Shown: positions 35,701 to 47,239 of the stretch, piece after piece | Position numbering within the stretch: the stretch's first letter is position 1 | Layout of the letters: each line of letters begins with the position of its first letter | NCBI GenBank assembly: GCA_036245805.1 | Contig: BTRK01000003.1 | Span: 42,425,215 to 42,489,214 of the forward strand | DNA from: Pristionchus mayeri | Lineage: Eukaryota; Nematoda; Chromadorea; Rhabditida; Neodiplogasteridae | Length of the DNA stretch: 64,000 bases | Direction of reading: 5' to 3' | The notes under the pieces: model-generated | Database searches by the model: none | Told to the model about the DNA's origin: nothing | The model's input: only the letters and a program-made list of their open reading frames with translations | Made by a program: the position numbers and the translations under genes

Positions 35701-38700
35701 ATTTTCCCTCAATTCCCTGCCCCAGCTCGATTCTCTCGTGAGAGGCGTGATATATCGTTTTTTTTGTCTGAATGGGCCAGATATTACCATATGGAATCGA
35801 GACGATTTGAATATTTAATTTGGTGCGAATTTCAGGACCGACCGCGCGTGATGGCCGAGTCGAGTGCGGAGAGCAGCAGTAGCAGCAGCAGCGGTGAGGG
35901 ACATTCTTGCTATTCACCAAGGAATAGTTGACACTGGTGGTTATGAGGAGGGGCAAAATTTGAATTGCAATAATGAGAGTTGTTAGTTGGTAGGGTGAAG
36001 AGTATTGGGAGCCAAGGAATTGACGAAATGAACTAGAGAGAAGAGCCTGTTGAATCCGGGCTATTCCTCGTGCACATTCCCAGCCATTGTGTGATTCCTC
36101 ATTCCATCGGTTCTGTAGCTCTTGATCCATGATTCACTGTCTCTCTTCACTGCTTTTGGGTTGTACGATATTTATCAAATAGCAAGGAAATTGGGCATAA
36201 TATTCACATGGAATGGTCATTGATGGCCCGATCGCATCCGAGAAGTAGCTCATGATCTGGAATGGGGCCTCGATCCAGAAGACGACTACGGGCATCGCCA
36301 ACTGAAAATAAAAGGACACAAGTACTATGGGGAGCACACTGCTAGGCCAGTGATGGGACTGAACATAAAAAATTGGCTAAATTGAGCTACTGAAAGACTC
36401 ACTTTTCTACGAATAGTTCTGGAGAAATATTTCCGGTGAAAACTTGAAATTGAAAATCTTGACAAAGTTTGTGAGAGTAGAGTTGATGTATGCAACTGGA
36501 AATGAAATTTGCAATTACATGTTTCGGTACATGGGGCTAAAATTGAAGACGCATTTGTGGAATTTAAGAGAATTTGGAGAGAAGGAGCATGAAATGAAGT
36601 TAGACGAGAAAGAGAAGTGTTGCTGAGGCAACGGGAGTCGTCTTTATCAAAACATGATAGCTATCGTAAAGTGAGTGAAAGAAGCTCGAAACGGTCGATT
36701 CAAAATTTTGTGGCGTGAATTCGATTTGGAGAGATGTTTCAAATTGCTTCACGTTGTAGTTCAACACGACCAAGACAACATAGCCAATTGAATTTGAGTT
36801 ATTCCTCGTGCCCAGTCCCAGCCATTGTGGTGCTCCCCTATCCATCGGTTCTGTAGCTCTTGATCCATGATTCACTGTCTCTCTTCACTGCTTTTGGGTT
36901 GTACGATATTTATCAAATAGCAAGGAAATTGGGCATAGTATTCACATGGAATGGTCATTGATGGCCCGATCGCATCCGAGAAGTAGCTCATGATCTGGAA
37001 TGGGGCCTCGATCCAGAAGACGACTACGGGCATCGCCAACTGAAAATAAAAGGACACAAGTACTATGGGGAGCACACTGCTAGGCCAGTGATGGGACTGA
37101 ACATAAAAAATTGGCTAAATTGAGCTACTGAAAGACTCACTTTTCTACGAATAGTTCTGGAAAAATATTTCCGGTGAAAACTTGAAATTGAAAATCTTGA
37201 CAAAGTTTGTGAGAGTAGAGTTGATGTATGCAACTGGAAATGAAATTTGCAATTACATGTTTCGGTACATGGGGCTAAAATTGAAGACGCATTTGTGGAA
37301 TTTAAGAGAATTTAGAGAGAAGGAGCATGAAATGAAGTTAGACGAGAAAGAGAAGTGTTGCTGAGGCAACGGGAGTCGTCTTTATCAAAACATGATAGCT
37401 ATCGTAAAGTGAGTGAAAGAAGCTCGAAACGGTCGATTCAAAATTTTGTGGCGTGAATTCAATTTGGAGAGATGTTTCAAATTGCTTCACGTTGTAGTTC
37501 AACACGACCAAGGCAACATAGCCAATTGAATTTGAGTTATTCCTCGTGCCCAGTCCCATCCATTGTGGTGCTCCCCTATCCATCGGTCCTGTTTCTGTAT
37601 CTCTCGACCCCATGATTCACTGACTCAGTTCACTGCTTTAGGGTTGTACAATATTTATCATTAAAAACGGAATCAGGCGTTTAGTAAATTTTGAATGCTC
37701 TTCGTAGCTCGTTTCCTTTTCTTCATTTGTTTGCCGAATAGACGTTCATTAGGGATGGTCGCAGTGGCCATATGGAACGCTGCTGGCACGAGTGGACATC
37801 TGCTAGTTATAGTTTAAGTGAAGGCGCGATAGACATAAAAGTGTAGTAAATGATGATTACCATCCGATTCCGGCGTCAGGATCCCTCTGGCTGCCGCATT
37901 CATGATGAATCTAAAATAGCAGTTTTCGTGAGGGGAGGCTAACGGGGTTACTTTGTGATCGTGCATTGAGAAACTGAAAAAAACTCACTTGCCACGCACC
38001 AGACGATTCGTAAGGGACCCCGGGAAGGAGGAACTGAGCATCAACAGTTGTTTAAATTGACCTTAATAAAAGCTTACCTTGTAGTGAATAATTTTGAAGA
38101 AGTATTTGCTTGACTTTGTAAATTGATGTGCTTGACAAGTTCGAGAGTAGAGTTGATTTAGACAACTGAAAATCAATGTTGTCTAGTAATATATAGCGGA
38201 ACATGGGCCATGGAAGGCGTATTTATCGAATATAGAATTAGGAGAGAAGGAGCATGAAGTGGCGAAGAAGGTAGAGGCGAGAAGTGTTTCCTAGGAGACG
38301 GGCGCCGTCTTTATCAAAACATGATAGCGATCGTAAAATGAATGAAAAGAGCGCGAAACGGCTAGTTCTGAAAAACGACATGTGCACAAATCGACTAGAG
38401 ATACCCTATTTGGACTTATTTCTCGTGGTCGTTCCAGCCATTGTGCTATCTACCCATTGCTCTTTCACTGTATCGCACGTGTAATTTGCTAATTTAGGTT
38501 TATACAATATTTTTTCAATTAAACGGAACATGTGGTTGAGGGATACACAGAATCTGCCCATTTGATGTTTCTTCATTTGGCATCTGATGAGTACGTCATT
38601 ATCTGGCTTAGGACGTTGACTGGTAGGTTCGACTAGTGGTTGTCTGAAAGGTATAGTATAGCGTTGTCGGCAAACAGGATGGCTTGTAAGCGTGCGATCA

Positions 38701-41700
38701 GACCCTTGTGCGGGGGACCGAAATTGTCCAACCACAAGTTAGGATGCTCAAATAATTCCCCAAGCTTAAATTGCTGCAGCAAATAACTTGAAGAGTTAGA
38801 AATTGATAATCTTGACAAGTTTGTCGAGAGTAGAGGTGATGTAAGCAACTGGAAATAAAGGTTGTAATTAAAATGTAAATGAATGGGGTGAAAATGGAAG
38901 ACGCATTTGTGGAATTTAGGAGAAGAGAGGGAAGAAACATGAAATGGCGAAGAGGAGAGAGGCGAGAAGTGTTGCCGAGGCAACGGGTGTCGTCGTCTTT
39001 ATCATAACAAAAGTGAGGGCAAGAAACTCGAAATATTGAATTCAAAAGATTGTGAAGGGAATTTCGATTTGGAGATTCATTTTTGTTGGGCTGCTTTTGA
39101 TGCTACCTGTGCCTCGCTCCGTGTTTCACATGTTTCAAAGCAGTTGTTTAGTTAATTCAATATTTATCATCCAAAAACATCCGGGTGTGCAGTACATTCT
39201 TAATTGACAATTGTGAAGAGCTTCTCCGTTATTTTCTAAATTGATCCTGTCTTCGATGAGTTGCATGATGGAGTTGCCAAAGCATATTTTAGTCAATCCA
39301 TTGATATCCTCCATCGTCCAGGACACTGGAAGATGCGATGGTATCGCGCGCATCTGAAACTATGCGATGGACTTTTAGGCACTTCTTGGATATTTGCCCC
39401 CCCCCTCTCTCTCTCTCGCTTCCCATCACAATGGGTTTGTGCGATCGAAAATCAGGGATTGATACCTAGAAATGTGTGGGTGGATGGGCAGGGGAGGGGT
39501 GGGCCAATTATCCAAGAAGTGCCGGCTTTTATCAATAAGGGGCACGATGTCGGATGAGAACTATGACGTCATGCCGCCGTTGATAGATAATATATAAAAT
39601 ATACCAAAGGCGGCGCGACGTCATAGTTCTCATCCGACCTATTGCCTCAATAAGGTACAATCTCAACGTAGTATCCCTGGGCTTGACAATTTTCATACAT
39701 TCATTACTACTTGGCTACTTGAATGAGCAGCATGGCCAGTGGGGATGCTAAAGAACCGACGTGAATAGATCTGGAACAGTGGTGCGGTCGTTGATAAGCG
39801 ATATGGGATCGACTGTACTCTAATCGATGTAGAAATATTTGAAAAAATGAGGACTTTATATTTCAAAATTTACCTTTTTTCAAAATTTGATGAAGAATTA
39901 TTTACTTGATTGTTGCCCGAGAAGAGTTGATGTATGCAACTGAAAATATATTTTCACAATTGAAATTAAGATGGAATTTGTATTAAAATGGGAGGCGCGA
40001 TTATGGAATAGAAAAGAGTTGAAAGAAGGGAGAGGGAAGATATGACATTGCGAAGAAGGGAGAGGTGAGAAGAGTTGCTTAGGCAACGGGCGTCGTCTTT
40101 ATCAAAACATGATAGCGATCGTAAAGTGAGTGAAAGCGCGAAACGAGGAATTCGAAATTTTGTGGGCTGAAAAATTGATTTGGAGAGTCATGTTCCACGT
40201 TGCGTCCTTTGTGTTACCATCTGCTCATCGATCTCTCTATGCATCACAAGGTTCATCTAAATCAATAGTTTAGTTTATTCAATATTTATCATTCAAAAAA
40301 CATCCGGGTGTGAAGTAAATTCTTCATGGACAAGTAGCTTCTTTGGTCACCTCACGTAGCCTGCTCAGTTGGCCAATCTGCAAATTTAGCGCTTAAGGTC
40401 GTATCTATTCATGCCGCTTACCGTATACAGCGCATACATCGGCACGGGTGGAATAGATGATGGCGTATCTGCCACGATGCTATCTGTCGTTGACTCAAAC
40501 CAGAAGTGATAATATTGCGCAAAAGAAGAGGAGTGCAAATGCATTTACGATTCATAGATATCAATAATAGAGTTCGAAATATGAGATAGTCGTATCTTCA
40601 TTTCGTGCACTCTCTCACCGCTCGACCGGTCTAGAGAGCGTGCGAAATGAAGAGACGACTATCTCATATTTCGAACTCTAATCTATAACATGCTAGAGAA
40701 ACTATTGCACACTTAACGGCATAAGGAAACAACCGTCTGAATCCGGTGGTCCATTGCTGGATACGACGTCGTGCGCATCTATGACAGCCTGCGAGAGCAG
40801 CATCGCGAGTTGGCATGTCGAAAAGAGGACGAGAGTCCACCTGGAATATGGTGTTGCCTTGAGATGGCTGACAAGGGGCAAGGGAATAGAGATTGAAAAC
40901 TAGGAAGAAAAATTGTATGGAAAAAAATAACTTGCCTATTTGCAAATATTGTTGAAGAAATGTTTTGTAGTGGACATTGGGCTCCAAGAGAGTTGATATA
41001 TGCAGCTGAAAATGTATTTTCGCAATTGAAATTGTGATGAAATATGGGCTAAAATGGAAGGCGCGCTTAGCGAATATAGAAGTGGCGAGAGAAAAGAGGG
41101 AAGCTCTGATTACGAAAAAGAGAGGCAAATTGTTACTTAGGCAACGGGTGTATTCTTTGAGTGCACAAGATAACGTTATCGTAAAGTGAATTACGGGAGC
41201 TCAAAAGTGTGAAATAGTGGATCTAAATTTTTTCGAAATTGGTTCAAGGTCGAAACGGGGGAATTGTAAAATTTCAATCGCTATTCTAATATTATATTGC
41301 TCTCTATTTATCATTCAACTTGCAGACAGCGAGGGGTCGTCAGCGTCGATTTCATCCGACGAAGAGGACGTCTACGACGATGACGATAGAGGAGGAGGAA
41401 GAGGCGAGGAGCAGGGCAGAGCGGGCAGAAGGAGGCCGCTCACGGACAGGTAGATTCGGAGATGAATAGCAAGTGATAATCTTGAGTCAATCTTCAAATA
41501 GCGTATCATTAGCTTCTTCCCAAAAGCTTCAAGGCTTGTTGTGAACTCCGAGTGAGGTGAATTGCATCATGTAACGAATTCGAAGCTCTTTTGATTCGTC
41601 GGGAACTAGATTCTTGTGCTATTGAGATACGTCTGATCCTCATACGATAGCCTCTGTCTTTCATCATTCCACCCTCGAAATTTCCCTCCTTCAGAGACCG

Positions 41701-44700
41701 CATGCTGCTGGCGGACTTCCGCCGGCCGGTGCTGCGGCCACTGGAGCGGCTGCAGAAGGACTCGCTCACGCTGGCTGCAGCCGAGCTGCAGCGCACGCTC
41801 ACGCAGCCAATAGTGGGGGTCAGTGACCGCTCCTGAAATACTAAATGTTGACATAGTTAAGGCTAATTTTGATTCGAAGCTTAGAATGTGCTGAAACCAC
41901 GTTAAGCGTGTTACTGGCTCGTTAAGAGCCGTTTATAACGCGTCCTTGCGATGCAGGGGATTCATCTTAGGACTGTACATGGCAAACATTTTCGAACCCT
42001 GACAATCTGGGTTTCGACGATTCCTCAAACCGCAAACTCACTGCTCATGTGCAGGTGAAGCACGCGCTGCTCGTCGTGCACAACGAGTGGGCGTCGTCGT
42101 CGGGCGTGCGGGCGACCAAGGTGGACAGAGTGCGGTGGAGCGAGGAGGGTGAGAGGGCGGGGGGGGGGGGGGGAAGTAGCGCTAGATCTCCGGGTTAGCC
42201 AAGTGGGCTTTCCGTCGAATCCTTGGCTTACTCAAGCAGATAAAGATTCCTCGAAACGAATCAGAAAACTGATGTTTCAAAGATTTTTTGTCTGTTGATT
42301 GTGTTGAATGGGTAAAGAGAAGGATCTTACAAGGGAATGGTCTCTGGGCAAGGTAAAATTATCCAAAGTGACATATCTAGCATTCATCTAGGCCATGGGC
42401 ACGTCCAAAATTAGTTTTCAAAAAGTGCGCATATTGATCTTTGGTCGAGAAAATCGACTTTTGATCATGTTCTGCAATCCTAATCACATCATCTTATCAG
42501 GGGAGCGGTGTATCACGAATGGTGGAGTGGTCTAAGGCGCTTGCGCCAGCTCACAAAGATTTGGTTCTAGTTCGATCTCTCTCCCGCTCATTATTCTTTT
42601 GCCTCATTTTGGAGCACGTGGGCGATTTTTTTAGTGTCTTTGTGAACATTAGCCACATTAGAACCAAAAAAATTTTCAGTACCACACTGCAACAGAATGA
42701 AAGACGAAGATTTGTGCAGTTGCATTAGTATTATTTCAAATGTCAGCTATGTTCACAAAGACACTAAAAAAATCGCCCACGTGCTCCAAAATGAGGCAAA
42801 AGAATAATGAGCGGGAGAGGGATCGAACTAGAGCCAAAACTGTGTAAGCTGGCGCAGGCGCCTTCTACCACTTCACTATTCGTGCAACACCGCTCTCCTG
42901 ATAAGATGAGGTGATTAGGATTGCAGAACATGAGAGAAAGTAGATTTTCTCGACCAAAGATCAATATGCGCACTTTTTGAAAACTGATTTCGGACGTGCC
43001 CATGGCCTAGATGAATGCTAGATATGTCACTTTGGATAATTTTACCTTGCCCAGAGACCATTCCCTTGTTAGAGACCTGCATGGAATAATGATGTAGGTT
43101 ACGGTGTTCTGATTATTGGTTTCACTTTGAATCCTTGCCTGATTGAATCAGGGTGATTCAGGCGGTCGACCACCCGTCGAAGAGGGAGTGCCGGCGGATC
43201 GGCTCGTGTGGACGACCTTCCTGGCGGCGCCCGTCCTCGCCATGAGCGTCAATGTGTGAGTTGATCTTTGATCTTTCATATCTTTAAAATTCTGAACATG
43301 AGGCTATAGAAGGTCAACGGAAAGAGTTTAACTGGTTCTCTATCGAAAACTTTGAATATTGCTGGAAGTGCTACGTAGTATTTGATCTTTGATCTTTGAA
43401 TTTGCAGCAAGTCGACGGTGCTGGCGTGCGCGGACTGTTCTCTACACGTGCTCTCCACTACGACCGGCGCCGTCTCCTTCATGCTGCAGGTGCTGCGAGG
43501 GTCGCGCATTACTGCTCTGCATGATTGATTGTAGAATTGGGACGATTAGAAGAGTTGAGAATGCGTTGAAAGTGTAGTCGAGAATGGTTAGAATATGGGT
43601 ATTGCAATGGCAAGATGGTTCTTCTGGATGTTCAATTGAATTACGCTTCCAAGTACTAAATATTGTTCCTTAAAATAGTACACTTCCAGTTGGACTCGCT
43701 GCCGGCGCAATTGGGCACGCAGGAGTCGCTCGTGTACGTGCTTACCAGCAACGGATACTTCAGCTGCTGGTTGGTTATTTTACATTGGGTTGGCTTCGCA
43801 AGAATGCATCTTCTCGATCTGCTCAATAAATCGTTTCAATCAATTTTCGTGAATTTCTAATAGGGAATCACCGAGTACTGTGAGAATGCACACAGAATCA
43901 AGAGGGTCTTTTCTTGCGAAGCTATCATGAATTTCGAAATATTTTAATTTTATCACATTTTATGAGAAATTTTCAATTCCAGGGACATGGCCGAGCGCCG
44001 CGCCATCCTCTCGCGCATTCCCGTGCTGGACATCGTGTCGAATGGTGAGGAATAGGGATATTTTTTGTTATTGTTTTGATCGAATGAACTTTGCAGACGT
44101 CCATCTGCACTCGATCTCGCTCGCGCCCTCCGGCTGCCCGCTTATCTCCTTCACGAACGGCGCCACCTTCAGCTACAGCATCCAGCTGCAGAGCTGGTCA
44201 GTGGGGGATTCTGTGATGATAGAGTTGCATCTCAAGCTATGTTGAATCCGATTCCGGCACTTCTTGGATAATTGGCCCATCCTCCCCCTCCACCTCACTC
44301 ATGTGTAGGTTTCATTCCCTGATTGTCGGTTGCACAAACCCTTTGTGATGGGAATGGAGAGAGAGGAAGGGGGGGGGGGGGCTAAATATCCATGAAGTGC
44401 CCCAGTTTCAACCTGGCTTGTCCAACTGGTTAACTGGTGTTTCATCCGTCCATTCTGGAAATATCAGGATCCCGGTGGAAGGCAGTAGCGGGCTGTCTCG
44501 TCTGTCGGGCGAGTCGCTCGCCAACAGGGACGTGTGCGACGGAGTGATCGCGAGGGCGATCAAGGCGAAGAAGAGGTGAAATTTTTTTAAAATTGAAATT
44601 GTTGCGAAACAATCATTTTGCTGTCAAAATAACTTTAAATTGTCATTCGAAAACAGTTAACGAAAAAATATTGAAAGTGAAGGAAACTCTACAGGCCTGG

Positions 44701-45552
44701 CGTCGCTCCGAACACGTCGCTCGCGACGCGCAACTGGGTGGGGCAGTCGCAGTTGGAGGTGAGTGAGGAGGGGTCTGATTTCAATTTGTGCTCTTGAGAA
44801 CATGTGATATTTTTGATAGAGATTAGAATCCACAAAAAGAGACGATCACATGCTGTATCATTAATTAATTCGCTTGCTGCAGGGCTGGATCTTCGCGGCG
44901 CTGGACGCGAAGTCGTTGGACGACCTGCGCCCGATGGTCAGCAGATACGTCGACATGCTCATCATCAACAGTGAGCTGACACTTGATCTTTGATCTTTGG
45001 TATCTAGTCCTGCGCTTTGTTTGCACAAGTGGTAGTGTTACGTACTGTATTTAGCGTTGATCTAGACCATTGAAAGGTTTGCGAGTGAAAAGTAGAACTG
45101 TAAATACGATCGCATCTTTCTCAGAATCACTGGAGAAGCTGCGCGAGCTGCTGTCGATGCTCGATTCGTGGATCGAGAAGGCGGGAAGGAGGGCGGCGGG
45201 CGACGAGTGGATGAACGAGGAGAAGATGAAGCAGATGAGGGAAATGGTAAGTGAATTTAGCCTAAAACTTACCTTAACAGAGCTAAACACGTTCGTGAAA
45301 AATAATAGTATATTGGCTACTTTGTTAAATTTGTGCAAAGGGAGATACGGAAATGATCGAACAGATGATGGAAATTGCATGGGTATTTGATGGGCATAGT
45401 ATTGTTGTAAAAAAGGGTAAATGTGAATGATGATACTGATGCGGTCCATGTTTGACTGTGTCCTCTTGCAGGTCCGTCAGTCGATCGCCTCGGACGCGCG
45501 AGTGAGCGATGTGCTCAAGCAGGCGGAGGAGGAGGATCACATGATCTTCTAA
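29758..45552 (+). CDS. hira-1: HIRA histone chaperone (H3.3/H4 deposition)
   Basis: HIRA deposits histone H3.3 independently of replication, working with ASF1. I join 33 exons beginning 29758-29769, 29931-30023, 30267-30381, 30643-30707, 30845-30967, 31180-31273, 31404-31456, 31621-31740, 32035-32133 and ending 45125-45246, 45472-45552 (TAA). Phases agree throughout: 956 residues. The start ATG follows an AG acceptor at 29684-29685, a likely trans-splice site. Residues 1-375 are the WD40 propeller (for example [73 protein letters not shown]). Residues 467-493 contain [12 protein letters not shown], matching the ASF1-binding B domain (RRxxP core). An acidic/Ser stretch lies at 530-590, and 634-950 is the conserved C-terminal HIRA domain. 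It is near the family's normal length. Confidence 0.96.
33372..33662. mobile_element. hAT-like MITE, family 2
   Basis: A 291-bp GC-rich insertion in a HIRA intron. Ends CAGTGATGGGCT and CAGTGGCGGGCT are inverted repeats, and an 8-bp duplication GGCTTGGG flanks it (33364-33371 and 33663-33670). It contains a run of G and a short perfect-looking palindrome around CCATGGCATTGACGT near 33575-33613. Confidence 0.85.
34706..35765. mobile_element. Foldback element in HIRA intron
   Basis: Inverted arms of about 480 bp, from ATATCACGCC on the left to its complement near 35745-35760, centred near 35240. Open frames at 34670-35183, 34968-35364 and 35596-35931 are arm shadows. It occupies most of the 34630-35835 intron. 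Confidence 0.82.
36619..36632 (-). promoter_or_regulatory. RFX/DAF-19 X-box-like site, unit 1
   Basis: GTTGCTGAGGCAAC: two 6-base half-sites separated by 2 bases, as in X-boxes bound by RFX factors. Followed on the plus strand by the GATA-like block. The match is by pattern only. Confidence 0.5.
37357..37370 (-). promoter_or_regulatory. X-box-like site, unit 2
   Basis: GTTGCTGAGGCAAC, identical to unit 1 because of the 738-bp duplication. Confidence 0.5.
38286..38299 (-). promoter_or_regulatory. X-box-like site, unit 3
   Basis: GTTTCCTAGGAGAC; diverged but both half-sites keep the imperfect palindrome, with changes on both arms. Confidence 0.5.
38971..38984 (-). promoter_or_regulatory. X-box-like site, unit 4
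   Basis: GTTGCCGAGGCAAC; both half-sites perfect. Confidence 0.5.
39549..39639. repeat. Short hairpin element, GTCGGATGAG family, copy 3
   Basis: About 91 bp with the same arms; it lies inside the antisense array region of the HIRA intron. Confidence 0.85.
40074..40087 (-). promoter_or_regulatory. X-box-like site, unit 5
   Basis: GTTGCTTAGGCAAC, with the CGTCTTTATCAAAACATGAT block just after it on the plus strand. Confidence 0.5.
40569..40679. repeat. GAGAGCGTG hairpin family, copy 6 (long, near-perfect)
   Basis: The cleanest member: 111 bp, ends AGAGTTCGAAATATGAGATA and its complement, pairing nearly throughout. Inside the HIRA intron array. Confidence 0.85.
41132..41145 (-). promoter_or_regulatory. 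X-box-like site, unit 6
   Basis: GTTACTTAGGCAAC; the adjoining GATA-like block is more decayed here than in the other units. Confidence 0.45.
42329..43071. mobile_element. Foldback element with tRNA-like arms
   Basis: Inverted arms of about 340 bp meet near 42690 in the HIRA intron 42149-43161. Each arm holds a tRNA-like stretch: on the left GGTGGAGTGGTCTAAGGCG (A-box-like) at about 42518-42540, followed 30 bases on by GGTTCTAGTTCGATC (B-box-like) at about 42562-42577. The acceptor stem does not close, so it is not an intact tRNA. Leu/Ser-type origin is my guess from the TCTAAGGCG block. Confidence 0.75.
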
Positions 45553-47239
45553 CTCCTCAATTACCCCCTTCCTCTCCCCTTTCTATCCTCTCCCTTACTA
45601 ATAATTGTATACGTTTGTATCGATTTCCTTGAAGCAGTTGGCCTCACCAGAATGTACCACCTAGCGTTGTTGTCTACTATAAACTCGCTTGGCATGGCTG
45701 CACCTTTTTTCCTTTACGTTTGTATCTGTAATATCCGTTTGAAGTTTGTAATAAGACTAATATACTCGTTTTCAGCGTCGGTTGTTGTTTACTTTTTACA
45801 GTTCTCATCATTTCCTGTCTCTCAGTGACTAGCCAAACGGGACCATTCGAACGATACTCGCTCATTCTAGCTTTCCACCACATTGTGATTGCTAATATTT
45901 GCTCTTTTTTGCTAATATTTGCTCTTTTTTACTTGGCTACTGATCGCTGTTCAGTACACTCGGTTGTTGAATCGAACGATTTGCATGAAATAATTTTTTA
46001 ATTGTAATTGTTATTGACAAGTGGAATAGCAGTAAAGGCTGCGGCTAGTATCTGTACGGCATTTCTTGGAAGATTGGCCCACCCCCCCCCCATTCCCCCT
46101 CACATGGTATATCTATCCTATGCAATCAGAAGGACTGCTCACTTAGCCATGATATATAGATACCATCTGCAGCTACTGAAGTTACGTGCTGTGAAGTCCA
46201 TGCTCCCAATTTAGTGTAGTAGTTTCTTCGCGCTTCCCCCTTTCTCCTCTCATTTTCCCTCCTGGAGGGGAGAATGAGAGGTATGTTGTCGGATGTAAAC
46301 AAGTACGAAGTAGGGAGATGGGCTCTCCATGGAAACGGAAGATGTCTAGTAGCGACAACTCATCGTCCCGTACCCGCGGAGTGTAGAGAGCACGACGCCT
46401 TCTAGGTCGCCTGAAGCCATATTCCCACAGTGAAGATACGCCGCATAGAGTGCTTATCTCTAAAGGAAGACTAGGTCTTCCCCCTCAGCAGCACGAGCTG
46501 ATTCTCTTGCAGAGAAGACCGCGAGTGCTTGCGAAAATTTTTGTAATCCTTCCGAGAGAGGGATGATGCGAACAATTGGCGAACTGTTAGGGGTAGCCCG
46601 TGGAAGATTCTAGAACAGTGGGATAATGAAATTTCGTGGTCCTTCCTACCGTCCTCTCCCCGTAACTCTCCCCGTAGTTATATCGAAGGAATGCACACGG
46701 GGGCTTAAATTATTTTCCGCAAGGCAAATAAAGTTCTCCAGGCGAGGGACGCGTACCAGCTGTGCAAATTACAAATTAAGTGGAATAGATACCCCTACAC
46801 AACCGGACTTCCGTACACCAACCGCGACGCAAGAGCTCGCGTGCGGTCGGGTTGTTGTGGGGACCGGCTGTTGAGCCTGCATTTAGTGTAGCACTTACTG
46901 ATGCGAAGTGCACGTGTAAGTGCAAAATGTAAATTCGCAGAAACATACGGTAAGCCCGGCAAAAAAATTCAATTGGCTTGGCCGACGCCATGTTTTTATC
47001 CATGGTTAAACCCACGTGATGCACTTGTCTTGAACGGGAAGTGGAACTGGAGGGTCAAATTCTTATTTAAATAAATGTCCATGTATGGGGTCCGTTTTTC
47101 CATGGAAGATTCTTGAAAGAACTGGTTATATTCCGTGATCCTTCCTACACTCCTCTTCTCCCTGTTCTTGCCTTATTTGTGTTCTACTTATGATTATTAA
47201 AAATTATGACTTTGAAGGCCACGCGCGGCTTCAGGCGGG
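45553..47239. other. Intergenic region between HIRA and parkin
   Basis: 3' UTR of HIRA followed by sequence in which I see no gene. There is an imperfect hairpin around CGCGACGCAAGAGCTCGCG near 46826 and a C-run near 46081. Short frames here lack coding signs. Confidence 0.55.
47228..47239 (+). promoter_or_regulatory. Probable spliced-leader acceptor of parkin
   Basis: GGCTTCAG ends at 47234, five bases before the parkin ATG, with no coding exon found upstream. Such a short leader fits a trans-spliced nematode mRNA. A weaker reading extends the frame upstream of the ATG through this site, but no start codon is found there. Confidence 0.4.

Larger units (their letters stand above)
36116..37591. 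repeat. Recent 738-bp tandem duplication
   Basis: 36116-36853 and 36854-37591 are nearly identical; I see only a handful of single-base differences. The identical 67-residue minus-strand frames at 36134-36337 and 36872-37075 are part of it. These are units 1 and 2 of the antisense array. Confidence 0.93.
36116..41200 (-). repeat. Six-unit antisense tandem array in HIRA intron
   Basis: Within the intron 35894-41325 the same unit recurs six times at intervals of 738, 929, 685, 1103 and 1058 bp. Each unit, read on the minus strand, has a block with TGATAAAGACGAC, an X-box-like 14-mer, a pyrimidine-rich stretch, a splice-acceptor-like TTTTCAG or TTTCCAG, and an exon-like stretch starting TTGCATACATCAACTCT. 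I could not build one protein that holds across all units, so each may be a small gene, a decayed gene or a non-coding RNA unit. The second member region differs enough that spacing is not just copy length. Confidence 0.7.

Noticed and set aside
36134..37075. 67-residue frames starting MLPIVLVSF in the array
   Set aside because: Identical only because of the 738-bp duplication; absent from the other four units and crossing likely splice sites. Kept as array, not as genes.
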